This document shows, piece after piece, positions 1 to 8,173 of a DNA stretch of 10,772 nucleotides. The first letter of the stretch is position 1. Every line of letters starts with the position of its first letter. This DNA comes from Brevundimonas sp. (GTDB lineage: Bacteria; Pseudomonadota; Alphaproteobacteria; Caulobacterales; Caulobacteraceae), in assembly GCA_015234495.1 (NCBI GenBank), contig JADGMZ010000193.1, forward strand, positions 1-10,772, given 5' to 3'. The translations under genes were made by a program, and so were the position numbers. The notes under the pieces were generated by a model. It saw only the letters and a list, made by a program, of their open reading frames with translations, searched no databases and was not told the DNA's origin.

Positions 1-750
<750 letters not shown>

Positions 751-754
<4 letters not shown>

Positions 755-2097
755 TCTCGTCTCGGTCCCTGGAAGCGCGGCGCGCTTCCCGTTTTGGTGA
801 TGTCAGCGTCTGAAAATAGGTGTTTCCCGGGCGTTGCGCCATGCGCGCGCGGCCCGAGGTCCCTCTCGTGCGTCATTCGGTCCAGCGCAAGCGCCAGTCT
901 CTCCTCGACCAGCGACCGCGCCTCGAACTCCGGCCCTGCAAGAACCGGGGCATTCCCTTCGTTCCGGATCAGCACAGGTCGGGCGCCGCGGGCGGCGGGC
1001 GGCAGATCGTCGAGACTTGCCCGCTCGGCCCGGGAGAGGCCCGCGATCCGTCCCGCGGCGGGGACGACGCGCCAGCCCGGCGCCGGGGCGGTGATCGACC
1101 AGCGGCCGTCCCAGACGGTCTCCGCGCCCACGGCCAGCGGCAGGGCCGAGGCGGGCCCGCGGGCGAACTCTCCGGGTTCGCGGCAGACGACGACCTGATC
1201 CGGACGGGCCTCGACCCGCGCGCCGCACAGAACGGCGGCGAAGGACTCGCCGTTTCGCAGCCGGTCCCGCATCCGCTCGAGCCGGTCGCCGCGCGGGGGC
1301 CGGTCGCCGCCGCCCGCACAGACCAGGGTCGCGGCGAGGGCGCGGGCGGAGATCGCGCGAGCGATCCGGAACACGCCATCGCCCAGGGCGACGGGGACCG
1401 GGCTGTCGTGCGTGTCGCGCGGGGCGACGGGAGGATCATCGCCCGGTCCGGCAGGCCCCAGTCCGTAGCGGGCGGCGCGGGCGCGGCTGCGGGCGAAGCG
1501 GGGGTCCTGGTTGGCCGGATCCTCGATCCAGGCGGCCCCCTGCTCCGTCAGCCAGTCGCGCAAGTCGGCCCGGCCGACGTCCAGCATGGGCCGGAGCAGC
1601 ATCAGGCCGCGCCCCTCGGGCCAGGCGGGAGACGGGGCCCAGTCGCGGAGCCGGCCGAGCGAGCTGCCCGCCTGTCGCATCATCTCGCCCTCGGCCACGT
1701 CGTCGGCGGTATGGGCGAACAGGATCACCCGCGCCCCGGCCGCGCGGGCGGCGTCGGCGATCAGCCGGTGGCGGGCGGCCCGCGCCGCGGCGGGCAGGCC
1801 GGTCGCCGGTCTGGGCCCTGTCCACGAAAGACCGCGCCAGTCGGCTCCGACGGACCGCGCCGCCTCGCCCGCTGTCGCCGCCCATCCGGTGCTGGCGGGG
1901 CTGAGCCCGTGGTCGACCGTCAACGCCAGAAGACGACGACCCTGCCCGCGCGCCCAGTCGGCGGCGAGGCGCAGCAGGGCGATGGAATCGCCGCCGCCCG
2001 AGAGGGCGAGCGCCAGCGGGTGCGGGGCATGAGGTTCAAGCCGGGCCGTCAGCCGCTCGCGGACCCGGTCGATCCAGGCCGGATCGGCCGGCGTCAG
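751..2097 (-). CDS. tilS: TilS, tRNA(Ile)-lysidine synthetase (probable CTG start)
   Basis: TilS attaches lysine to C34 of the CAU-anticodon tRNA-Ile in an ATP-dependent reaction, so the tRNA reads AUA instead of AUG. The PP-loop ATP-binding signature SGGGDS is at residues 33-38 (counted from the CTG), followed by VDHGLS (about 61-66), [13 protein letters not shown] (from about 129) and the family-typical [18 protein letters not shown]. The start is unusual. No ATG, GTG or TTG lies in frame between position 2289 and the PP-loop. The nearest ATG, at 2292, would add 65 low-complexity Arg/Pro/Gly residues lying entirely inside cpoB in another frame. A CTG at 2097 overlaps the cpoB stop as CTGA, with GGAG six bases upstream, and gives 448 residues, a normal TilS length. 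I chose CTG; the alternative is 751-2292. The 3' end overlaps the ftsH start as ATGA. Product certain, start inferred. Confidence 0.9.
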
Positions 2098-2966
2098 CCC
2101 GCTCTCCGGGCCGGGCAGGAGAAGCGGGTGCGAAGGTCGCCGGCGCGGGTGCGAAGCGCGGCGCTGCCGGCGGCGGCGTAGCGGCGGTCGAACTCGCCCA
2201 GCGCCGTGCAGGCCTGGGTCTTGCGATCGGTGGCGTTCAACGCCGTAGCCAGCTCCAGCACCGTGGCGCCCGCCCAGGACGTGGTGGGCCATCCTTCGAG
2301 CGCGGCGGCGTAGAAGGCCACGGCGCCGGCGTGGTCGCCCGCCGAAACCCGCAGATCGCCGAGGCGCGCATTGGCCTCGCGGGCCTGGGGCGTGTCGGGC
2401 CAGGCCAGGGTCACGGTCTGCAGGGCGCGGTCGCCCAGGGCGGGGTCGGAGGCGGCGAGGCGGGCGGCGGCGGTCAGATCGCGCGCCGCGTCGCCCGTCG
2501 GCGAGGTGGAGCTGATCGGGGCGTTCAGCGTCGCCTCGCGTTCCGCCGAGGCGGCCATGTCGCGGAGGCGGGTCTCGGCGGTGCTCAGACGGGTCTCGAG
2601 CGCAGCCTTGTCGCGGGTCGTCTCGTCAAGCTGGAAGGTCAGCCGCTCCAGGTCGGCGTTGACCCTCTGCAGGGTGGCCTCGAGGTCGTTGAGGCGGCGG
2701 TCCATGATGCTGACCCGGCTGGTCAGGGCCACGACCTCGGGCTCAGGCTCCATGATGACCGGCTGACCGGCGGCGTTGCGCTGGGTCAGGGCCCGTTCGA
2801 GACGGCGCACATTGCGATCCAGCCGCTCAAGGCTGCGCCGGTCCCACTGGATGGGCTCCAGGGGCGTGGTCTGGGCCACGACCGTGGTCGTGCCGGCGAT
2901 CAGGGTGACGCCGAGGACGGCGACGAGCGCCTTCCTGGAGCGGAGGGCGGAGGGCAGCTTCAGCAT
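2094..2966 (-). CDS. cpoB: CpoB (YbgF), Tol-Pal associated periplasmic coordinator of cell division
   Basis: CpoB is a periplasmic protein of the Tol-Pal locus that links peptidoglycan synthesis to outer-membrane constriction. The 290-residue product starts MLKLPSALRSRKALVAVLG, a typical Sec signal peptide with probable cleavage after VVA (about residue 31). Next comes a coiled-coil-prone region rich in Arg, Glu and Leu with heptad-like spacing (about 40-145), as expected for the trimerising N-terminal domain, then TPR-like helical repeats to the C-terminus (for example residues containing GDHAGAVAFYAAALEGWP). An in-frame TTG at 3002 would add 12 residues before the signal peptide and is unlikely. 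The Shine-Dalgarno sequence at 2966 is weak (GGTGGGA, spaced about 11). It is the last tol-pal gene, 90 bp after pal, and its stop overlaps the putative tilS CTG start. Confidence 0.93.
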   Translation of the reverse strand: MLKLPSALRSRKALVAVLGVTLIAGTTTVVAQTTPLEPIQWDRRSLERLDRNVRRLERALTQRNAAGQPVIMEPEPEVVALTSRVSIMDRRLNDLEATLQRVNADLERLTFQLDETTRDKAALETRLSTAETRLRDMAASAEREATLNAPISSTSPTGDAARDLTAAARLAASDPALGDRALQTVTLAWPDTPQAREANARLGDLRVSAGDHAGAVAFYAAALEGWPTTSWAGATVLELATALNATDRKTQACTALGEFDRRYAAAGSAALRTRAGDLRTRFSCPARRAG

Positions 2967-3017
2967 GATTGGTTTCGTCCCACCGATTTGAGGCCGCCGC
3001 AAGGCCGCCGCCGGTCC

Positions 3018-3042
3018 GGCGAGGGGCGAGAGCCCCTCCCGG
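3018..3042 (-). other. Intercistronic hairpin between pal and cpoB
   Basis: The pal-cpoB gap contains a perfect 7-bp stem (GAGGGGC at 3021-3027, GCCCCTC at 3032-3038) with a four-base loop, extendable by further G-C pairs around one bulged base. It begins about 15 bases after the pal stop. No U-run follows, so a classical intrinsic terminator is unlikely. An mRNA-stabilising or processing hairpin that sets the pal/cpoB ratio is possible but inferred. Confidence 0.45.
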
Positions 3043-3056
3043 ACGTCAGGCGCGGA

Positions 3057-3611
3057 TCAGCGAACCGCGCCTGAGACGATGGCGGTGTGGGCGTTGCGGT
3101 TGCGGGCCCAGGCTTCCTCGTTGGAGCCCGCCGCGATCGGCCGTTCCTTGCCATAGCTGATGGTGTCGATGCGGGCCGCCGGGATGCCGCGCTGGATCAG
3201 ATAGGTGCGCACCGACTCGGCGCGACGGGCGCCGAGGGCGAGGTTGTATTCGCGGGTGCCGCGTTCGTCGGCGTTGCCTTCGATGCGGACGGTCACCTGC
3301 GGATAGCGCTGCAGCCACGCCACCTGGGCGTCGAGCCGGGGATAGGCGTCCGGCCGGACCTCATAGCTGTCGAGGTCGAAATAGACGCGGTCGCCGACGT
3401 TGACGACGAAGTCCTGTTCCGAGCCCGGCGCGGCCGAGCCCAGGTTGCCGCCGTCGACCGGCCCGGTCGGAGCGGTCGGATACTGCGGTCCGGTGATCGG
3501 CGCGGTGTCGCCGCTGGCGCTGTCCGCGGCGGGGCGCGGGGTGCAGGCGGCGATGGCGGTCACGGCGACGCCGACGGCGGCGAGGCGGATGAGGGTCGAG
3601 GTCCTGGTCAT
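3057..3611 (-). CDS. pal: Pal, peptidoglycan-associated outer-membrane lipoprotein
   Basis: Pal is an outer-membrane lipoprotein that binds peptidoglycan non-covalently and interacts with TolB and TolA, holding the envelope layers together and moving to the division site. The 184-residue product has a lipoprotein signal peptide ending in the lipobox IAAC, so Cys23 is the expected lipidated N-terminus. A flexible Pro/Gly/Ser/Ala-rich linker (about 24-66) precedes an OmpA-like domain (about 70-180) with YFDLDS, the peptidoglycan-binding signature NADERGTREYNLALGARRA (113-131) and the closing RNRNAHTAI. The ATG at 3611 has GGAG seven bases upstream. A longer in-frame opening to 3932 has no lipoprotein signal at its start and runs into tolB in another frame. 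It lies 119 bp after tolB. Confidence 0.98.
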   Translation of the reverse strand: MTRTSTLIRLAAVGVAVTAIAACTPRPAADSASGDTAPITGPQYPTAPTGPVDGGNLGSAAPGSEQDFVVNVGDRVYFDLDSYEVRPDAYPRLDAQVAWLQRYPQVTVRIEGNADERGTREYNLALGARRAESVRTYLIQRGIPAARIDTISYGKERPIAAGSNEEAWARNRNAHTAIVSGAVR

Positions 3612-3730
3612 CAATGGTCTCCTTGGTGCGAGGCCTCGGCCTCCAGCGTTGCTATTAAACCCGGGTACTGGTGCGCCAGCGGTTTCGCCAGCCGCGATAA
3701 CGCGAAATTGACGGCAAGGCTCCGGCCGCC
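3612..3730. other. tolB-pal intercistronic spacer with overlapping dyads
   Basis: This 119-bp gap contains small inverted repeats: CGCG-ATAA-CGCG (3693-3704), overlapping TTTCGC/GCGAAA arms (3683-3688 and 3702-3707), and CTGG/CCAG arms at 3668-3679. It is more AT-rich just upstream of pal (TTTAATAG on the minus strand). It could hold a secondary pal promoter or an RNA-processing site. I found no convincing -35/-10 pair and no terminator-like U-run. Confidence 0.25.
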
Positions 3731-5092
3731 TCAGGTGGCGCAGCTGTCCGGACCGCCTGCGCCGAGGTTGGTCGGCTGTTCGTCCAGCAGGGGCGACCAG
3801 GCCGGATCCGAGCCGCGGCCGCTGTAGCCGGCCTGGCCGACCACCCGCCCCGACAGGTCGACGGTCCACAGCCGGGTGTCGCCGCCCGGCGTCTGGCGGG
3901 CGAACATGATGTAGCGGCCATTGGGGGCCCACGACGGGCCCTCCTCGAAATAGCTGGACGACAGGATGCGCTCGCCGGTGCCGTCGGGGCGCATGACGCC
4001 GGTCGAGAAGCGGCCGCCGGACTGTTTGGTGAAGGCGATCAGGTCGCCGCGGGGGCTCCAGTTCGGCGAGGTGTAGATGCCGCCGCCGCGCGAGATCGGG
4101 CGCTGGCCCGAGCCGTCGGCCCGCATGATGTAGAGCCTGGCCGAGCCGGAACGGTCCGAGGTGAAGACGATCTGGCTGTTGTCCGGGCTGAACGAGGGCG
4201 AGGTGTCGATCGACGGGTCGTTGGTCAGGCGGCGCACCTGCCGGCTGGCAAGGTCCATGACATAGACGTCGGTGTTGCCGCCGCGGATGATCGAGAAGGC
4301 CATCTTCGAGCCGTCGTTCGAGAAGCGCGGGGCCAGCACCTGGCCGTCGAACTCGCCGAGCGATTCCTTGCGGCCGGTCGACAGGTTCTGGAGATAGATG
4401 CGGCTGTAGTCCTTGCCGAGCGCGACGTAGGTGATCTCATTGGGGTCGTTCAGCGAGAACCGCGGCGACATGATGATCTCGTCGCCCCGGGTCAGGAAGA
4501 CGGGATCGAAGCCGTCCTGGTCCGAGATGGCCAGGCGCGACAGTCGGTTCAGCTGGGTGCCGCTCTCGGACACGAACAGCACGCGGCTGTCGAAGAAGCC
4601 GGCCTCGCCGGTCATGCGCTGGTAGACCACGTCGGCGATCTTGTGGCCGATGCGGCGCCACTGCTCGGCGGTCGCGGTGAAGCGATAGGAAGCCAGCTGG
4701 CACTGGCGGTAGGGGTCGTACAGGCGGAAGCCGTAGTCGTTGCGGTTGTCCGGCCGGCGCGACACCGACCCGTAGAGCACCGCCTGGGCCCCGATCGAGG
4801 TCCACTGCGGGAAGTTGGGGGCGTTGGCGACAGTCAGGCCGGTCTCGACGAAGCCGGCCGGGTCCAGCGGTTCGAAATAGCCGGACCGGCGCAGGTCGGA
4901 GCGGATCACCTGGGCCAGTTCGGAACCGTTCTGGCCGTTGAAGTCGGCGACGGCGATCTGGAAGGGGCGCAGCACGCCCTGGTCGATCTCCACCTCGACC
5001 GGACCGTCCTGCCGCGGCGGCGTCTGGGCCGTCACGGCCGTGGCGGCCATGGCCAGGATGGCGACACCGGCAAGAAGTCGGTTCAGACGCAT
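3731..5092 (-). CDS. tolB: TolB, periplasmic beta-propeller of the Tol-Pal system
   Basis: TolB is a periplasmic protein that binds Pal and the C-terminal domain of TolA and couples the inner-membrane motor to Pal. The 453-residue product starts MRLNRLLAGVAILAMAATAV, a Sec signal peptide with likely cleavage after VTA (residue 22). The N-terminal TolB domain includes IAVADFNGQNGSELAQVI. The C-terminal half carries successive propeller blades with the family signatures SPSFSPDNSQIVFTSDRSG, SPNWSPRGDLIAFTKQSGG and GPSWAPNGRYIMFARQ. The ATG at 5092 has GGAG six bases upstream. An in-frame ATG at 5158 would add 22 charged residues ahead of the signal peptide and is rejected. Length matches the family. 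It follows the broken tolA-like frame by 96 bp. Confidence 0.98.
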   Translation of the reverse strand: MRLNRLLAGVAILAMAATAVTAQTPPRQDGPVEVEIDQGVLRPFQIAVADFNGQNGSELAQVIRSDLRRSGYFEPLDPAGFVETGLTVANAPNFPQWTSIGAQAVLYGSVSRRPDNRNDYGFRLYDPYRQCQLASYRFTATAEQWRRIGHKIADVVYQRMTGEAGFFDSRVLFVSESGTQLNRLSRLAISDQDGFDPVFLTRGDEIIMSPRFSLNDPNEITYVALGKDYSRIYLQNLSTGRKESLGEFDGQVLAPRFSNDGSKMAFSIIRGGNTDVYVMDLASRQVRRLTNDPSIDTSPSFSPDNSQIVFTSDRSGSARLYIMRADGSGQRPISRGGGIYTSPNWSPRGDLIAFTKQSGGRFSTGVMRPDGTGERILSSSYFEEGPSWAPNGRYIMFARQTPGGDTRLWTVDLSGRVVGQAGYSGRGSDPAWSPLLDEQPTNLGAGGPDSCAT

Positions 5093-5188
5093 GGAGAGCT
5101 CCCGCAAGTCAGACGTTCGTCGATCCTTATCACCGGACCGTTCGTGAGGAAGCAGCATGGCCGTGAATGGGGCGACTTTCGGGCCTGA

Positions 5189-5595
5189 TCAGTCTTCATC
5201 AGGTTCCGCTGCCCGCGCACAGGCTCGGCTGGTGTCGAAGGTCGGACGGTAGTCGCCGCCGGTGAATCCGGCGGGCGTCTGGTAGGGGGCCGAGCGAAGC
5301 AGCGCCCGGCGCGCACTTTCGGCGGCGCGACGCCAGCCGGCGTCGTTGCGGGGCCGAACCAGGGTCGGCCCGTCGATGATCCGTCCCCCGGCGTCCAGGG
5401 AGATGTCGAACTGGATGCGATGGCCCACAGAAAGCCGGGGTCGTCGCAATCGAGCGCCCATGCGCCATAGACCTGCTGGAAGGCTGCGACGGGCGCGGCG
5501 GCCGCCGTTCGGGCCGGCGGGGCGGGGTCCGCGCGCAGCTGAAGTTCGGGCTCCTGCCCGGAAAGCGCGAGCATCATCAGGGTCGCGATCACCAC
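5189..5595 (-). pseudogene. TolA C-terminal-domain-like secreted protein, frameshifted (tandem partial tolA duplicate)
   Basis: Reading from a GTG at 5595, three bases after the tolA stop, gives a hydrophobic N-terminus (VVIATLMMLALSG, possibly a short signal segment), an Ala/Pro linker, and AAFQQVYGAWALDCDDPGFLWA. The homology then continues in the -1 frame: RIQFDISLD, GGRIIDGPTLV, APYQTPAGFTGGDYRPTF, SRAC, ending at 5189. This matches the TolA C-terminus: AMFNQVYQNW, RIQMDVTLD, RGRIVDGPDLV, APFDVPPGFTGGEYRPSF, ERAC. By eye, 39 of 68 positions from RIQ to the end are identical, and both cysteines of the domain are kept. The break is near 5420, where one missing base would explain it (GCC-AT-CGC). 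I see no slippery heptamer, so a sequencing error or true mutation is more likely than programmed frameshifting. If intact, the product would be a roughly 135-residue periplasmic protein. Its function is unknown; a TolA-like domain competing for TolB is only a hypothesis. Confidence 0.7.
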
Positions 5596-5598
5596 GGC

Positions 5599-6381
5599 TC
5601 ACCCACAGGCGCGCTCCATGTTGAACGAGGGCCGGTATTCCCCTCCGGTAAAGCCCGGCGGCACGTCGAAGGGGGCGGTGCGCACCAGGGCCTGCACGGC
5701 GCCAGCGGCGACCGCGCGCCAGACCGGATCATTGCGGGCGCCGACAAGGTCCGGGCCGTCGACGATGCGGCCGCGCTGGTCGAGGGTGACGTCCATCTGG
5801 ATGCGCAGGTCGGCGGCGCCCGGCGTCTGGCAGGGCGGATTCCAGTTCTGGTAGACCTGATTGAACATGGCCGTGATCACTGGCCCGCTGGTCTGGCCCT
5901 GGGCGCCGGTGGACTGCTGGCCGGCGGGCGGGCGGGTTCCACGGTTCGGCGAGGTGTTGGGGCGTTCGGCGGCCAGCTTGCCAAGGTCGAGCGACTCCTC
6001 GCGCGGCGGGCGCGGGGTCTCGCGTTTCTTCGCCGGCGGCGGGGTGACGGCGGGGCGGGGCGGAGGCGGGCGGGTTTCGGGCCGCGGCGCCGGCGCCTTC
6101 TCCGGCGGGCGCGGGGTCGGGACCGGGGTCGGCGTGGGCGGCGGCGGTTCGACCGCCTCGGGCGGCGGGGCGGCTTCGACGTCAGAGGCAGGCTCGGGCG
6201 ACGGCGCATCGGCCGGACCGGCCAGGACCATGGTCTCCGAGAGGATCGACACAGGTATGGTCTGGGTGATCTGACGCTGCGGCGGGCGGTCGCCCCCGAG
6301 CATCAGGGCGAACAGCGCGGCGCCGATGGCCGCCGCATGGACGACCACCGATCCGATCAGGGCCGGGCCGGGACGCTCCAA
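5599..6381 (-). CDS. tolA: TolA, inner-membrane energy transducer of the Tol-Pal system (TTG start)
   Basis: TolA passes the motion of the TolQR motor to TolB/Pal across the periplasm. The 260-residue product starts at TTG (6381), four bases after the tolR stop, supported by GGAGG nine bases upstream. Starting at the next ATG (residue 27) would delete the membrane anchor. One transmembrane helix (about 7-28) carries Ser11 and His15, the SxxxH spacing that TonB/TolA proteins use to contact the motor. Residues about 58-125 form a Pro-rich spacer (runs such as PPPPTPTPVPTPRPP), then a charged segment and the C-terminal domain (about 168-260) with NQVYQNWNPPC, RIQMDVTLD, GFTGGEYRPSF and a terminal ERACG. 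The Pro-rich spacer resembles TonB more than the long Ala/Lys/Glu helix of E. coli TolA (421 residues), so the protein is short. Two cysteines in the C-terminal domain may form a disulfide. Confidence 0.93.
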   Translation of the reverse strand: MERPGPALIGSVVVHAAAIGAALFALMLGGDRPPQRQITQTIPVSILSETMVLAGPADAPSPEPASDVEAAPPPEAVEPPPPTPTPVPTPRPPEKAPAPRPETRPPPPRPAVTPPPAKKRETPRPPREESLDLGKLAAERPNTSPNRGTRPPAGQQSTGAQGQTSGPVITAMFNQVYQNWNPPCQTPGAADLRIQMDVTLDQRGRIVDGPDLVGARNDPVWRAVAAGAVQALVRTAPFDVPPGFTGGEYRPSFNMERACG

Positions 6382-6385
6382 GGGG

Positions 6386-6850
<465 letters not shown>

Positions 6851-6852
6851 GC

Positions 6853-7596
6853 TCAGAGCTCCCGTCGGCTGTAGTCGGCCGCTGGCTGGGGCGCCGGCGC
6901 CGAGGGCCCGCCCAGGCGCCGCGCCACCGCCGCCTGCAGGTCGTCGGCGAAGCTCTCCAGCCGGCCGGTGAACTTGCCCGCGTCGATCGAGAAGGCGTTG
7001 TAGGCCATATAGGCGGGAATGGCGGCGGCGAGGCCGAGGGCGGTGGCGAACAGGGCTTCCGAGATCGCCGGCGCCACCGTGGCCAGGTTGGTGTTCTGCG
7101 CCGCGGCGATGGCCCCGAAGGCGTTCATGATGCCCCAGACGGTGCCGAACAGGCCGATGAAGGGCGAGGCGGTGGCCACCACCGACAGCACGCCGAGGCC
7201 GTTCTCGACCCGCTGCCCCTCACGGGCGATCAGGCTGTCCAGCGCCCGGTCGATGCGCGCCATCAGCATATTGGCCTGGCCCTCGGTCAGCGGCCCGCGG
7301 GCGCGCGCCTCACGCCAGTCGGCCAGGGCGACGACCAGCATGCGCGGCAGCGGGTGGACCGGGTCGGGTCCGGCCTGGGCGGCGATGTCCTCCAGCGAGC
7401 GGCCGGAGCCGACCGCCTTTTCGAAGGCCGAAGCCTGACGGTTCAGCGAGGCGAAGCGCACGGCCTTGTCGAGGATCACCGCCCAGGACCACAGGGAGGC
7501 GACCGCCAGGCCGACCATGATCGCCTTGACGACGGGATCGGCCGCCAGGAACAGGGTCAGGGGGTTCAGCATCGATGCCTCGGCGGCGATGGTCAT
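6853..7596 (-). CDS. tolQ: TolQ, membrane subunit of the Tol motor
   Basis: TolQ (ExbB/TolQ/MotA family) forms the pentameric inner-membrane stator around TolR and contacts the TolA helix. The 247-residue product has the expected three transmembrane helices (about 22-43, 133-157 and 173-197), separated by a long cytoplasmic loop between the first two. The family-typical segments [20 protein letters not shown] (about 139-158) and [19 protein letters not shown] (about 177-195) are intact. The ATG at 7596 has AAAGGA seven bases upstream; an internal ATG at residue 9 is possible but would have a weaker context. It is the first gene after a 127-bp gap with a candidate promoter, so it probably opens a Tol-Pal transcription unit. 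Confidence 0.98.
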   Translation of the reverse strand: MTIAAEASMLNPLTLFLAADPVVKAIMVGLAVASLWSWAVILDKAVRFASLNRQASAFEKAVGSGRSLEDIAAQAGPDPVHPLPRMLVVALADWREARARGPLTEGQANMLMARIDRALDSLIAREGQRVENGLGVLSVVATASPFIGLFGTVWGIMNAFGAIAAAQNTNLATVAPAISEALFATALGLAAAIPAYMAYNAFSIDAGKFTGRLESFADDLQAAVARRLGGPSAPAPQPAADYSRREL

Positions 7597-7664
7597 TCGG
7601 TCGTCCTTTTTCGTCCCGGGCCCTGTGCACCGGACGGGCGTGGCGGATGTGTGGCGATTCAGCC

Positions 7665-7693
7665 GGTCTAGCGAGGTCTGGCAGAACCGTCAT
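7665..7693 (-). promoter_or_regulatory. Candidate housekeeping promoter for tolQRAB-pal-cpoB
   Basis: On the minus strand the sequence reads ATGACGG (7693-7687), 14 bases, then GCTAGACC (7672-7665). The Caulobacter sigma-73 consensus is TTGACGS, 10-14 bases, GCTANAWC, so each box differs at one position and the spacer fits. It lies between the ybgC stop and tolQ, leaving an untranslated leader of about 60 bases. A CACGTG core sits just upstream at 7701-7706. Position and match are seen; promoter activity is inferred. Confidence 0.5.
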
Positions 7694-7723
7694 CTGACTG
7701 CACGTGACAGGTTGGCAATGTCG

Positions 7724-8173
7724 TCACGGTTCGCCCGCCAGCCATGGCTGCACTGCGTCACGCAGCGCCGCCGGGGGACGGCGCGGGCGTCCATCCAGAT
7801 GGATGCACACGGCCACGACCTCGGCGCGGCAAAGAACGTCGTCCCCGCGGGTGATGGTCTGGGAGATCAGCAGCCGCGGCCCCTTGATCGTGCGGTAGAG
7901 GGTGCGCACCACCAGGGCGTCGTCGATGCGGGCAGGCTTCAGATAGTCCAGCGACAGCTTCGACACCACGAAGGCCATCGGCTCGTCGCCGTCCAGCAGC
8001 TGGGCGTGGCCGAGCCCCATCAGGCGCAGGGCGTCCGAGCGCCCGCGCTCGAAATAGCGGACGTAGGCGCCGTGATAGACGAGGCCGGTGAAGTCGGTGT
8101 CCTCGTAGTAGACGCGCACGGGCAGACGGTGCTCGCGGCCTTCGAACCGGCCGGCGGCGGGGCTGTCGGTCAT
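7724..8173 (-). CDS. ybgC: YbgC, Tol-Pal associated acyl-CoA thioesterase (hotdog fold)
   Basis: YbgC is a hotdog-fold acyl-CoA thioesterase that is usually encoded at the head of the tol-pal cluster; its physiological role in the envelope is unsettled. The 149-residue product has the family signature VRVYYEDTDFTGLVYHGAYV near residue 20-39, with Asp27 aligning to the catalytic Asp18 of E. coli YbgC and His34 following it, then YFERGRSDALR and the core strand VSKLSLDYLKPARIDDALVV. The ATG at 8173 overlaps the stop of the upstream membrane protein as ATGA, implying translational coupling. A longer reading frame upstream to 8578 is Arg/Pro/Gly-rich and lies antiparallel in frame choice to the real upstream gene. 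The 127-bp gap to tolQ suggests that tolQ also has its own promoter. Confidence 0.95.
   Translation of the reverse strand: MTDSPAAGRFEGREHRLPVRVYYEDTDFTGLVYHGAYVRYFERGRSDALRLMGLGHAQLLDGDEPMAFVVSKLSLDYLKPARIDDALVVRTLYRTIKGPRLLISQTITRGDDVLCRAEVVAVCIHLDGRPRRPPAALRDAVQPWLAGEP

Noticed and set aside
820..2181. A 453-codon open frame on the plus strand opposite tilS
   Set aside because: It lies antisense to a clear tilS, is Arg/Gly/Pro/Ala-rich with no domain, and is the usual by-product of high GC content.
3612..3932. Extension of pal upstream to 3932
   Set aside because: It overlaps the tolB C-terminus in another frame and would place the lipoprotein signal in the middle of the protein.
5140..5167. 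Possible promoter upstream of tolB (TTCACGG, 13 bases, TCACGAAC on the minus strand)
   Set aside because: The -35-like box is fair but the -10 box matches the Caulobacter consensus poorly, so it is not called.
5189..5602. A single unbroken 137-residue gene from the GTG at 5602 (GTGA overlap with tolA)
   Set aside because: Its first half is Arg/Pro/Gly-rich with no resemblance to TolA, while the other frame carries the TolA-like sequence there; only its second half is real.
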